A stretch of 47,771 nt of DNA from Bacteroidales bacterium (GCA_017480345.1 JAFVAU010000007.1:1-47771); one strand, 5' to 3'; shown: positions 8,398 through 16,310, counted from the stretch's first letter. The notes: generated from the letters alone by a model not told the origin. Made by a program: numbers and translations.

Positions 8398-9941
8398 CAC
8401 ATCTGGGCGCAGTTGATGCCGTCCAGGGCCGATGACACAATGCCACCGGCATAACCGGCGCCTTCCCCGCAGGGGTAGAGGCCGGGCACGTCCACGTGCT
8501 CCAGGGTCTCGGGATCCCGCGGCAGACGGATGGGGGAGGAGGTGCGGGATTCCACGCCCAGCAGGAGGGCGTCGTTGGTGTAATAGCCGTGCATGGAGCG
8601 GTCTACCTGCGGGAAAGCCCTTCTCAGGCGCTGGGCCACATGCTCCGGCAGCAGCTCATGCAGCGGGGCCGATACAACGCCTGGGTGATAGGAGGTCTTG
8701 GGCAGATCGGCCGATACGATGCCCCGGCAGAAGTCTTTCATCCTCTGGGCGGGGGCGGTGAAGGGATGGCGGGCGCCGTGCTCCTTGGCATAGCGGTACA
8801 TGGCGCGTTCCACGTCCCGCTGGAAGTCCATGAGGGCGAAGGGGCCCTGATACTGTTCCGGCTGGTCTCCGGGCTCAATCTGCACCACCACGCCGGCGTT
8901 GGCCCATTTGGAGTTGCGGGCGGCGTTGGACATGCCGTTAAGGACCACGGTCTCTTCCTCGGTGGAGGAGGGGACCAGGATGCCTCCGGGGCACATGCAG
9001 AAGGAAAAGACGCCGCGGCCTTCCTGCTGCTGCACGAAGGAATACTCGGCCGTGGGCATGAAGGGCTGGTACTTGCCGTGATAACGGATCTGGTTGATCT
9101 GCCACTGGGGATGTTCCACGCGGACGCCCAGGGCAAAGCCCTTGGCTTCCAGCGTCCAGCCTTTGCGCCGGAACAGTTCGTAGATGTCCCTGGCGGAGTG
9201 GCCCGTGGCCAGGATAACCTTATCGGCCTTGAATTCTTTTTCCCCGCAGCGGACGGTAAACTCCGTCATGCCCGGCTCCGACCGGGCATCTATGTCCGTG
9301 ACCTTGGCGTCAAAGTGATACTCTCCGCCGTGGCCCTCAATGCACTGGCGGATGTTTTTCACGATCTCCGGCAGGCGGTCGGTGCCAATGTGGGGATGGG
9401 CGTCGATGAGGATGTCCGGATGGGCGCCGAAGGCCACCAGCTGGTGCAGCACTTCGCGGATGTCTCCGCGTTTGGAGGAGCGGGTATAGAGTTTTCCGTC
9501 AGAGAAGGCGCCCGCTCCGCCTTCTCCATAGCAGTAGTTGGAATCCGGATTCAGAGCCCCTTCCGTGGAAAGTTTTGCCATGTCCACCTTGCGGCGTTCC
9601 ACGTCCTTGCCACGCTCCAGTACAATGGGCCTGAGGCCTTTCTGGAGCAGTTTGAGGGCGGCAAACATGCCGGCCGGGCCGGCGCCCACCACAATGACGG
9701 CGGGGGCGTCGTGGACGTCCTGGTAGGGCGCAACTTGGTAGGGCTCGTAAGGCTCGTTCTGGCGGTAGGCCTGCACACGGTAGCGGTACAGGATGTCCTG
9801 CCGGGCGTCGATGCTGCGGCGCACCACTTCCACGTGGCCCACCTTGTCGGCCTTTACGCCCAAGGCCTTGGCGGCCGCCTCATTCAGCTGGGCGGCCGTC
9901 AGTTCCTTTCCTATCTTCCGGGCTATCTCGAATTCTTTCAT
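8394..9941 (-). CDS. FAD-dependent dehydrogenase (COG2509-type NAD(P)/FAD oxidoreductase)
   Basis: A 515-residue flavoprotein. The dinucleotide-binding GxGxxG motif appears as VIVVGAGPAGMFAALKLL at about residues 82-99, followed by the ERG dipeptide region. The segment NYCYGEGGAGAFSDGKLYTR is diagnostic of the COG2509 family, and the C-terminal GLYPCGEGAGYAGGIVSSA closes the FAD site. The first 75 residues form the small N-terminal domain common in this family. The substrate is not known from sequence. The start overlaps the stop of the ROK gene by ATGA, so the two are co-transcribed; the 3' end overlaps tsaD by four bases tail to tail. Confidence 0.88.
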   Translation of the reverse strand: MKEFEIARKIGKELTAAQLNEAAAKALGVKADKVGHVEVVRRSIDARQDILYRYRVQAYRQNEPYEPYQVAPYQDVHDAPAVIVVGAGPAGMFAALKLLQKGLRPIVLERGKDVERRKVDMAKLSTEGALNPDSNYCYGEGGAGAFSDGKLYTRSSKRGDIREVLHQLVAFGAHPDILIDAHPHIGTDRLPEIVKNIRQCIEGHGGEYHFDAKVTDIDARSEPGMTEFTVRCGEKEFKADKVILATGHSARDIYELFRRKGWTLEAKGFALGVRVEHPQWQINQIRYHGKYQPFMPTAEYSFVQQQEGRGVFSFCMCPGGILVPSSTEEETVVLNGMSNAARNSKWANAGVVVQIEPGDQPEQYQGPFALMDFQRDVERAMYRYAKEHGARHPFTAPAQRMKDFCRGIVSADLPKTSYHPGVVSAPLHELLPEHVAQRLRRAFPQVDRSMHGYYTNDALLLGVESRTSSPIRLPRDPETLEHVDVPGLYPCGEGAGYAGGIVSSALDGINCAQMC

Positions 9942-11044
9942 TTATCCAGTTCGGCCAGGGCGAAGTCGTAGGCTCCCACGGAGATGGCGGTGGAGGTGCC
10001 AATCTTGTCGATGGTGACGCCGATGCGCTTCTGGGGGTCGTAGGTGACGGTTTTGTTTGTTCCGTAAATCTTGAGTTCGCGGGCCTCACCCTTGGCGAAG
10101 GCGGCAAACTCCTCCGGGTTGTCCAGGTTGTACACCTTCATCTGGACGCGGTTCAGGGTGTCTCCAGAGAGGGTTTTCACGGTGCCCCGCATCTCTTCCA
10201 GCAGGTAAGGCATGAAGTATTTGGCCGATGCGGAGATGCCGCCGCCAATGACCACGATGCCGTCCATCAGCTGGGCGGCCTGGGCGATGGCCAGACCGGC
10301 TACGCGACCCATCTCTTCAAAGGCGGCCTTGGCGGCTTTCTGGTTGCCGGGGCGGGTGCCTTCGGCAATGTCATAGATGTCCTTGGGAGTGAGGTTGGGA
10401 TCCTGCACGCCGGACTGCTCGGAGTACACGCGCTTGACGGCGCGGATGGCCACGCTGTCTTCCAGGATTACGCCGTTGATGTGGGGATTGGCCAGGCAGT
10501 AGGTTTCCACGCAGGAGTTGTCTCCGCGGTTCAGCTGGCCGTTGATGACGCAGCCAATTCCAAAGCCGGTTCCGAAGGTGTAGCCAATCAGGTTGTGGAA
10601 GCGCTTGGCGCTGCCAGCATCGGCCAGTTTGTCGTTCACTTCGGGGAGGGCGCCGCTCAGGGCTTCACCGAAGGCGAAGAGGTCTCCGTCGTTGTTGATG
10701 AACACGGGAATGCCGAAGACTTCCTTCAGGTACGGGCCCAGGGCCACGCCGTCGCGGAAGGAGGGGAAGTTGGGCAGGAAGCCGCCGATGATGCCGGCAG
10801 GGTAGTCGGCCGGGCCGGGGAAGGCGAAGCTGATGGCCTCCGGTTTCACGTCTCCCAGCTGGTTGATCACGTTCTTGAAGCCGGTCACCATGGTCTCCAG
10901 GCACAGGTCCAGGTTGTTGGCGTTGGACGGAAGGGTGAGCGTGTCCAGAATGAATTCTTCTCCCTTCATGGCGTTGAAGCGCAGCGAGTTTCCGCCTGCA
11001 TCCAGGGTGAGCACCACCCGCTTGTCGTTCTTATACTTTCCCAT
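9938..11044 (-). CDS. ROK-family sugar kinase
   Basis: A 368-residue protein with the ROK N-terminal phosphate loop LTLDAGGNSLRF, the FINNDGDLFAFGEAL sugar-binding segment, FGTGFGIGCVING, and a C-terminal adenosine loop IVVIGGGISAS. ROK kinases phosphorylate hexoses such as glucose, fructose or N-acetylhexosamines; the specificity cannot be read from these motifs. The classical zinc-binding CxCGxxGC motif of many ROK proteins is not evident: the corresponding part reads NSCVETYCLANPHING, a variant. It is the first gene of a two-gene operon with the FAD dehydrogenase and has its own TATATTTG box 30 bp upstream. Confidence 0.88.
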   Translation of the reverse strand: MGKYKNDKRVVLTLDAGGNSLRFNAMKGEEFILDTLTLPSNANNLDLCLETMVTGFKNVINQLGDVKPEAISFAFPGPADYPAGIIGGFLPNFPSFRDGVALGPYLKEVFGIPVFINNDGDLFAFGEALSGALPEVNDKLADAGSAKRFHNLIGYTFGTGFGIGCVINGQLNRGDNSCVETYCLANPHINGVILEDSVAIRAVKRVYSEQSGVQDPNLTPKDIYDIAEGTRPGNQKAAKAAFEEMGRVAGLAIAQAAQLMDGIVVIGGGISASAKYFMPYLLEEMRGTVKTLSGDTLNRVQMKVYNLDNPEEFAAFAKGEARELKIYGTNKTVTYDPQKRIGVTIDKIGTSTAISVGAYDFALAELDK

Positions 11045-11073
11045 ATTTCAGTTTTGTGTTATTGTTCAATCCT

Positions 11074-11081
11074 CAAATATA
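11074..11081 (-). promoter_or_regulatory. Promoter -7 box for the ROK kinase operon
   Basis: TATATTTG on the minus strand, 29 bases ahead of the ROK start codon, with a TTGC about 23 bases further upstream that could serve as the -33 element. Confidence 0.6.
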
Positions 11082-11179
11082 GCCTTTTTTGTGAAATTTC
11101 GCAAGGGCGGGGGTGCGCGTTGCTGGTGAAGGTGTGTTGCGTCGCAAGTGAGAGGGGGTTGCGTTGCGGGTGTGGGTGC

Positions 11180-11281
11180 GTACCGTTGCAGGTCCTCATT
11201 TTTTCTTCCACCTGCGACACTTATCGGCCCTATGCGCATTCTCCCGTCGCCGGTCAGCCAATTTTCGGGGACCTGCGACGC
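11180..11281. repeat. REP-like hairpin cluster I (distant from the RAYT)
   Basis: Two imperfect hairpins. The first pairs CGTTGCAGGT (11184-11193) with ACCTGCGAC (11210-11218). The second pairs CGTCGCCGGT (11245-11254) with ACCTGCGACG (11271-11280). The loops contain C-rich/G-rich pairs as in clusters II and III at 27.4 and 29.2 kb, to which this is clearly related but more diverged. It lies in the 525-bp gap between the ROK operon and the abiE pair. Confidence 0.8.
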
Positions 11282-11307
11282 CATGTCATTCCCGGCCTGA
11301 CCCTTCG

Positions 11308-11358
11308 TCATTCCCGGCCTGACCGGGAATCTGTGACTGGCAAGGGATGGAGGGGCCA
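11308..11358 (+). repeat. 51-bp direct repeat, left copy, beside the abiE pair
   Basis: This 51-bp segment is identical at 49 of 51 positions to 12945-12995. The two copies are in the same orientation on either side of abiEii-abiEi. It begins with a GTCAT-type palindrome (CCCGG...CCGGG) and ends with the first part of the left arm of hairpin element copy E. A partial copy of the palindrome also precedes it at 11285-11303. Confidence 0.85.
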
Positions 11359-11505
11359 GGGGGGCTCCGTTCCGCTTCGCTCCACTCCGTACCCTCCCAC
11401 TGTCTGCCTCGTCATTGCTTCGCAATAACGGCCAGCCAGCGGGCCCCTCCCTCTCCCCACGGCCGAGGGGGGCCATGCCCCCTGGCCCCTCCATCCCTTG
11501 CCAGT
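11336..11505. repeat. Hairpin repeat element, copy E (intergenic)
   Basis: Perfect 28-bp inverted arms at 11336-11363 and 11478-11505 frame a 114-bp interior. Read in reverse, the interior starts CATGGCC, then a CCCTCGGCC-like stretch, GAGGGAGGGGCCC, an extra segment, and GGAGCGAAGCGG. This is the same order of blocks as copies A, B and C, with a longer middle. The arms are unrelated to those of the other copies. It lies about 65 bp beyond the stop of abiEii. Confidence 0.8.
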
Positions 11506-11568
11506 TCCTAGGATGCCAGTCATGCAACTATCCGGAAATTCCGGAAAGTTCAACAGGAAGAGTCAGCG

Positions 11569-12264
11569 TTACACATATGAAGGAAAGGCCTTGAACATGG
11601 TCAGAAGAGAGATAAGTTCATCTTTCAGACCATGCCGCACGAAATCCTTTACCTCACCTTCGGCAAGTTCACCCAAACCACTGATTAAACTCTTTTCCGA
11701 GATGTCCTGGACACTTGCTATACATTTGTCCAGGTATTCTTCCATGGGCATCTTCATACGAGATTCCACGAGTTCTTTATTAATGGATGTTCTTTCTTTT
11801 AAGAAGAACCAGCAGTCGAAGACGTCTCGACTGGTGATCTCGTTCCGGTCCAGGAGAGCGCACAACTTATGGGCAAACATGTCTTCCTTCACCATGACAC
11901 GCATCTGCAAGCCCAGATAATTCAGAATTTCATAGTGATTCTCGTAAAGGCGGTTGGATATCTCAATCTTAAGTTTCCTTTCGCCAATCCCGTAATCAAG
12001 CACAATGATTATCCCATAGTGTTTTATGGCCTCGTCGTGAATCTTGCCATATTTCAGGACAATTGTCCGAACACGGTCATAGACCTCGGTTTCTTTTTCT
12101 GCATCCAGCAGGTTGAAGTCAAGGTCCGTTGAGAAGCGCGGCAGATTGTGGAAGAACATGGTGGCTGTGCCGCCCTTAAAGGCCAGCACAGAAGAAAGCA
12201 GCGCATCAGAAAAGATGTCTTTCAGCAACTGCAGCATGAAGAATTTATGTTTATTCGTATCCAT
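11569..12264 (-). CDS. abiEii: AbiEii/AbiGii-type toxin, nucleotidyltransferase
   Basis: A 231-residue protein with the DUF1814 nucleotidyltransferase signature: FKGGTATMF at residues 29-37 and RFSTDLDF at about 43-50 supply the GG loop and the two metal-binding Asp residues. Further on come a conserved KIEIS segment and the KEDMFAHKLCALLDRNEITSRD region typical of AbiEii. AbiEii toxins are GTP-binding or CTP-using nucleotidyltransferases that stop growth during phage infection; the antitoxin AbiEi represses the operon. Here the antitoxin gene lies immediately upstream with a one-base overlap (TAATG). GC is clearly lower than in the flanking housekeeping genes. The pair sits between 51-bp direct repeats, suggesting acquisition as a cassette. 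Confidence 0.9.
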   Translation of the reverse strand: MDTNKHKFFMLQLLKDIFSDALLSSVLAFKGGTATMFFHNLPRFSTDLDFNLLDAEKETEVYDRVRTIVLKYGKIHDEAIKHYGIIIVLDYGIGERKLKIEISNRLYENHYEILNYLGLQMRVMVKEDMFAHKLCALLDRNEITSRDVFDCWFFLKERTSINKELVESRMKMPMEEYLDKCIASVQDISEKSLISGLGELAEGEVKDFVRHGLKDELISLLTMFKAFPSYV

Positions 12265-12833
12265 TATCCAAAAATTGTAGAAACTCTTTGTTCAATTGTC
12301 TTGCTATTATAGATGGGAAGGAGAGAGAACACCTTCTGTTTGTCCAAAGAGAAAGGATTGTCGAAATAGTAGTTGCTGTCCAGGTATAAAGTGTCCAGGA
12401 AGGCTCTTTCCGGAGAGGCAATACTCACGTTGCCTTCGCAGATGATGCCCGTGGTATCAATCAGGATTTCCCCCTTGATTTTCCGGTATCTGTACACCTT
12501 TCCGTCAATTTCTATACTCCTGCTCAGATTCCCTACAGAGGTAATTTCTTCGCTGTACTGGAAGATGATTCCGGCCCGCTGTAATACATATTCCAAAGAG
12601 ATGTGTGATGGTGTATAGAGAAGGCAGGCAAGTTCTTTTTCGTCGTAACCGGGTTTCGCATAGATTCCCTTACGTGGGTTGAGAATCTCACCTTTTCTGA
12701 CATATCCAATCATCCTGTTCTTCACCGTATCTCTGTCTAGCCCCTGACCATAGGCCATGGCAATCCCTTGCATAGTGAAAACACTTGCTTTATCCTTGTA
12801 AAGATCTAGGAGAAGCTGATTTTGTAAACCCAT
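12264..12833 (-). CDS. abiEi: AbiEi-type antitoxin / transcriptional regulator
   Basis: The 189-residue protein from the ATG at 12833 (MGLQNQLLLDLY) has an N-terminal winged-helix-like part (about residues 1-65: FTMQGIAMAYGQGL, VKNRMIGYVRKGEIL, NPRKGIYAKPGYDE) and an AbiEi-type C-terminal part with SHISLEYVLQRAGII and the ASPERAFLDTLYL segment common to type IV antitoxins. The upstream extension to 12872 is unlikely because it would run through the promoter box at 12862-12869. It is the first gene of the bicistron, as expected for an autoregulated antitoxin. Partner: abiEii, overlapping by one base. Confidence 0.82.
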   Translation of the reverse strand: MGLQNQLLLDLYKDKASVFTMQGIAMAYGQGLDRDTVKNRMIGYVRKGEILNPRKGIYAKPGYDEKELACLLYTPSHISLEYVLQRAGIIFQYSEEITSVGNLSRSIEIDGKVYRYRKIKGEILIDTTGIICEGNVSIASPERAFLDTLYLDSNYYFDNPFSLDKQKVFSLLPIYNSKTIEQRVSTIFG

Positions 12834-12861
12834 AGTGTTGCTGTATATTACTTTCAGTTCA

Positions 12862-12869
12862 CAAAAATA
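12862..12869 (-). promoter_or_regulatory. Promoter -7 box for abiEi-abiEii
   Basis: TATTTTTG on the minus strand in an AT-rich stretch, 28 bases before the abiEi start, with TTTGTTG further upstream as a possible -33 element. Confidence 0.6.
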
Positions 12870-12944
12870 CAAATAACTACTGAAAACAACAAATTATTTT
12901 GCTATTCGGGGCGGTTTCACGTTTTCGTGTAAAATGCAGTCATC

Positions 12945-12995
12945 TCATTCCCGGCCTGACCGGGAATCTGTGTCGGGCAAGGGATGGAGGGGCCA
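12945..12995 (+). repeat. 51-bp direct repeat, right copy
   Basis: Second copy of the repeat at 11308-11358, with 2 mismatches in 51 bp and the same orientation. It includes the GTCAT-type palindrome (CCCGGCCTGACCGGG) and breaks off 23 bp into what would be the left arm of hairpin element copy E. The core and right arm are missing here. Confidence 0.85.
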
Positions 12996-13200
12996 AACCA
13001 CGAAAAGTGCATTATAATTCTTGGTTCACAACTTTGTGGACTGAAAATGTAGGTGGTGCTACAGGTGAGGGTGAATTATCTCCTGATGCAACTATTAAGA
13101 AACACTTAATAGTTCAACACGAAGGCTCTCGGTCAGTGCTCAGAATTGTGATTACAAGCGAATCAACTATTAATAATGCTAAAATTTCGTCAAAAATCGT
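12996..13200 (+). other. AT-rich gap, possible gene remnant
   Basis: Between the right 51-bp repeat and the promoter of the mazG-like gene there is about 200 bp of AT-rich DNA. A frame without stops runs through it on the plus strand and could encode some 65 residues (containing ELSPDATIKKHLIVQ), but it has no promoter or plausible start and I recognise no family. It may be the tail of a gene whose front was lost when the abiE cassette arrived. No RNA gene is apparent. Confidence 0.3.
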
Positions 13201-13208
13201 TACCTTTG
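13201..13208 (+). promoter_or_regulatory. Promoter -7 box for the mazG-helicase operon
   Basis: TACCTTTG, matching TAnnTTTG, 27 bases before the ATG of the MazG-like gene. Confidence 0.65.
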
Positions 13209-13235
13209 TAAGGTATAGTGAAACAGCCATTAGAC

Positions 13236-13565
13236 ATGTCTGAAATTGAAGAAATCCAGAGCGTATTACGTCGTTTTAATCAAGAGCGGGATTGGGATCA
13301 ATTCCATAATGGGAAAGATTTGGCCATTGGTATCTCTGTTGAGGCATCGGAGTTGTTGGAAGCCTTCCTTTGGAAAAAACCGGAAGAAATCAGTGTTGAG
13401 AAAGTTAAAGAGGAATTGGCCGATGTTTTGAACTACGCCTTCCAGATGGCAGACAAGTACAATCTCAACATCAAGGAAATCATGCTGGCAAAAATCCACA
13501 AGAATGCAGCGAAATATCCTGTTGAGAAAGCGAAAGGAAGTGCAAAGAAATATAATGAGCTATGA
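13236..13565 (+). CDS. MazG-like nucleotide pyrophosphohydrolase
   Basis: A 109-residue all-alpha NTP pyrophosphatase. DLAIGISVEASELLEAFLW provides the ExxE of the metal-binding helix and VKEELADVLNYAFQMAD the second ExxD helix, the signature of short MazG/dCTPase-like enzymes that hydrolyse (d)NTPs to monophosphates. The start MSEIEEIQ at 13236 matches the usual family N-terminus; a GTG six codons earlier (13218) is possible but close to the expected transcription start. The stop overlaps the helicase-peptidase gene by ATGA, so the two are translationally coupled. Context with a nuclease-helicase and a nucleoside-transferase-like protein suggests a role in nucleotide-based defence or stress rather than plain house-cleaning (inference). 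Confidence 0.88.
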   Translation: MSEIEEIQSVLRRFNQERDWDQFHNGKDLAIGISVEASELLEAFLWKKPEEISVEKVKEELADVLNYAFQMADKYNLNIKEIMLAKIHKNAAKYPVEKAKGSAKKYNEL

Positions 13566-15934
13566 TTGTATACAGTTCTACAAAGAGCGGTTTCTCAAAG
13601 GATATCTTTGACGGAGTCCTTACGGATAAGATAGAAAACGCTTTTTTTACTCATTTAGGACGGCATACATCCGAAAACGAGGTTCGTTCTTGGAATAATT
13701 CCTTACAGTATATGGATCGTGTACTTTGCGATCCTGCTATCCCCGAGGATTGTGGAGTATCTATTGAATATCAGATTCCCCTTACATCTAAAAGAATTGA
13801 TTTTATTATTTCTGGTATTGATAAAGATGACAATTCATCCATTGTTATCGTTGAATTGAAACAGTGGAAATCTGCCAAAATAACGAAAAAGGACGGTGTG
13901 GTAGTAACTCGTTTTATGCACGGGGAGGCAGAGACTGCCCATCCTTCTTATCAAGCGTGGTCTTATGCGGCCACTCTTAAAGATTACAACACAACTGTTC
14001 AAGATGACAAGATTGATCTTCACCCCTGCGCTTTTCTGCATAACTACCAAGAAGATAATATAATAAATAACCCCTTTTACTCATATTATCTGAATCTTGC
14101 TCCTGCTTTTTTTAAGAAAGACGCTCAAAAGCTTCGGAATTTCATAAAGAAATACATTAATAAAGGTGACGACCGGGATTTGCTATATAAAATTGAGAAT
14201 GGGCACATTCGTCCTTCCAAGCAACTGAGCGAGACGCTATCCTCAATGTTGAAAGGGAATTCGGAGTTTTTCCTTCTGGATGACCAAAAAGTGGCATACG
14301 AAACAGCTCTTGAAATTAGCCAGCACGCAGACGGAATCAAGAAGCAAATACTGATAATTGAAGGAGGACCTGGTACAGGAAAAAGTGTGTTGGCAATCAA
14401 TCTACTGGTCGAATTTACCAAGCGAGGTTTGGTCACTCAGTATGTATCCAAAAATTCAGCACCTCGGCAGGTTTATACGGCAAAATTGACCGGAAGTATG
14501 CGGAAGAGCAATATTGACAACCTGTTTGTGGGCTCCGGGAAATTTGTTGAAACTGACAGTAATACATTTGATGTGCTGATTGTGGACGAAGCACATCGTC
14601 TGTCCATGAAGAGTGGAATGTACCAGAACTTGGGCGATAATCAAATCAAAGAGATTATCAATGCTTCAAAGTTGGCTATTTTCTTAGTGGATAATAACCA
14701 GCGAGTAACTATGCAGGACATTGGTGGAACAGCGGAAATTGCTCGATATGCGGCATCGTATAAACATGCAATAACGCATCTTAAACTTGAATCACAATTT
14801 CGTTGTAACGGATCCGATGGTTATCTTAGTTGGTTAGATAATCTACTTCAAATACGTGAAACTGCCAACATTCATTTGTCTTCAGAAGATTTTGACTTCC
14901 AGATATTTGATGATCCAAATTCCTTACGTAAAGCCATAAATGCAAGGAATGGAAACAACAGAGCCCGCTTGGTGGCCGGGTACTGTTGGGATTGGGTTAG
15001 TAAATCAAATCCAGTTCTGGACGATATCATTATTTCAGAACACGGTTTTAGCATGAAGTGGAATCTGAATTCGTATGGTCAACGCTGGATTATTGAACCG
15101 GATTCAGTGAACGAAATAGGCTGCATCCATACTTGTCAAGGGCTCGAGTTGGACTATGTCGGTGTTATAATCGGTCTGGATATGCGATATGAAAATGGAA
15201 AAGTTGTTACAGATTTTCATAAACACCCGGGTAGAGACAAAGCAATGCAAGGATTAAGGCAGTTATACAAAGTTTCACCTGATGCGGCAAAAAAGAAAGC
15301 TGATGAACTTATAAAGAATACCTATCGCGTCCTATTATCTCGCGGTATGAAGGGATGTTTTGTTTATTTTTGCGATCCGGGTATGGCTGAGTACGCCCGT
15401 TCCCTGATGACCTCCCAGAAAATTAAACCTGAAACCGAACTAATTCCCAATAATGTCATTAGGATTGAACCACAAGTAAGCCATGAGGTTAAATATGTGG
15501 ATTTCCTTCCTTTTTATTCCATTCGCGCTGCGTGTGGTTATTTTGGCAATGGCGAAGAAGTTGAAGAACTGGGTTGGATTAGGGTTGATGGTATGGGAAA
15601 ACTAAATCGTAATATGTTTGTTGTAAAGGCGTGCGGCAATTCAATGGAACCAAGGATTCATAATGGGGACTATTGTGTCTTTAGAGCTAATCCCGCAGGA
15701 AGCCGAGAGGGAAAAATCGTTTTGGTTCAGAATCACATGTCGTATGATCCGGAATATGGTGGAAGCTATGCGATCAAGAAATACTCCAGCGAAAAACATT
15801 ATTACTCAGATGGGACATGGCGGCATTCTGATATCATTCTTAAACCGCTTAATCCGGAGTTTACTCCCATCATATTAAGTGAGGACGATTCTGAAAGATT
15901 TCGTGTGATAGGAGAGTTTTTAGGGGTGTTATAG
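13562..15934 (+). CDS. Nuclease - DUF2075 helicase - S24 (LexA-type) peptidase fusion
   Basis: A 790-residue three-part protein. Residues about 1-180 look like a PD-(D/E)XK nuclease: D80 in KRIDFII and E98-L-K100 in VIVELKQWK. Residues about 260-640 are a DUF2075/Schlafen-type superfamily 1 helicase with Walker A GGPGTGKS (268-275), Walker B VDEAH (D342-E343), a VDNNQRVTMQ sensor, HTCQGLELDYVGVI and a late TYRVLLSRGMKG motif. Residues about 665-790 are an S24 peptidase domain: GNSMEP with Ser694, VLVQNH, then YAIKKY with Lys739 or Lys740, the Ser-Lys dyad arrangement of LexA and UmuD. All three sites appear intact. Base composition is AT-rich and codon use differs from the neighbours, suggesting transfer. 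The C-terminal domain could sense DNA damage or phage signals and release the nuclease-helicase by self-cleavage (inference). No Ala-Gly or Cys-Gly cleavage site was firmly assigned; AACGYF at about 666-671 is a candidate. Confidence 0.87.
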   Translation: MIVYSSTKSGFSKDIFDGVLTDKIENAFFTHLGRHTSENEVRSWNNSLQYMDRVLCDPAIPEDCGVSIEYQIPLTSKRIDFIISGIDKDDNSSIVIVELKQWKSAKITKKDGVVVTRFMHGEAETAHPSYQAWSYAATLKDYNTTVQDDKIDLHPCAFLHNYQEDNIINNPFYSYYLNLAPAFFKKDAQKLRNFIKKYINKGDDRDLLYKIENGHIRPSKQLSETLSSMLKGNSEFFLLDDQKVAYETALEISQHADGIKKQILIIEGGPGTGKSVLAINLLVEFTKRGLVTQYVSKNSAPRQVYTAKLTGSMRKSNIDNLFVGSGKFVETDSNTFDVLIVDEAHRLSMKSGMYQNLGDNQIKEIINASKLAIFLVDNNQRVTMQDIGGTAEIARYAASYKHAITHLKLESQFRCNGSDGYLSWLDNLLQIRETANIHLSSEDFDFQIFDDPNSLRKAINARNGNNRARLVAGYCWDWVSKSNPVLDDIIISEHGFSMKWNLNSYGQRWIIEPDSVNEIGCIHTCQGLELDYVGVIIGLDMRYENGKVVTDFHKHPGRDKAMQGLRQLYKVSPDAAKKKADELIKNTYRVLLSRGMKGCFVYFCDPGMAEYARSLMTSQKIKPETELIPNNVIRIEPQVSHEVKYVDFLPFYSIRAACGYFGNGEEVEELGWIRVDGMGKLNRNMFVVKACGNSMEPRIHNGDYCVFRANPAGSREGKIVLVQNHMSYDPEYGGSYAIKKYSSEKHYYSDGTWRHSDIILKPLNPEFTPIILSEDDSERFRVIGEFLGVL

Positions 15935-15944
15935 AATTGAATCC

Positions 15945-16310
15945 GTGGCAGGAAAGTATCCAGTCATAACTCTTTGCGGCAGCACGCGTTTCAAGGAGCA
16001 GTTTCTTGAAGCGCAGAAGCGCCTCACCCTTGAAGGCAACATAGTCATCAGTGTCGGCCTTTTCGGCCATTCCGGAGACAATGAAGTGTGGTCAGAAGGC
16101 ACCAAGGAGATGCTGGACGACATGCACAAGCGCAAGATCGACATGGCCGACGCTATCTACGTGATTAACGTGGGCGGCTACATTGGAGAAAGCACTCGTT
16201 CGGAAATCGAATATGCCGAAAGCATCGGCAAGGAGATTTTATATCTGGAGGACAACCGGGTTATTAAGGATTACTTAACAACTGCAGACGATGGGAGGAC
16301 ATGCCGATGA
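15945..16310 (+). CDS. Nucleoside 2-deoxyribosyltransferase-like protein
   Basis: A 121-residue Rossmann-like protein starting at GTG 15945, ten bases after the helicase gene. ITLCGSTRFKEQFLEAQ at the N-terminus, DMADAIYVINVGGYIGEST in the middle and EIEYAESIGKEILYL resemble the nucleoside deoxyribosyltransferase/DUF4406 superfamily, where the Glu of the GES part is the likely nucleophile. Related folds cleave N-glycosidic bonds of nucleosides or NAD derivatives. GTG is the only reasonable start because the core motif begins a few codons later. It is the third gene of the mazG-helicase operon. Base composition is higher in GC than the helicase gene, so it may have a different history. Whether it is an enzyme or a nucleotide sensor cannot be told. 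Confidence 0.72.
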   Translation: MAGKYPVITLCGSTRFKEQFLEAQKRLTLEGNIVISVGLFGHSGDNEVWSEGTKEMLDDMHKRKIDMADAIYVINVGGYIGESTRSEIEYAESIGKEILYLEDNRVIKDYLTTADDGRTCR

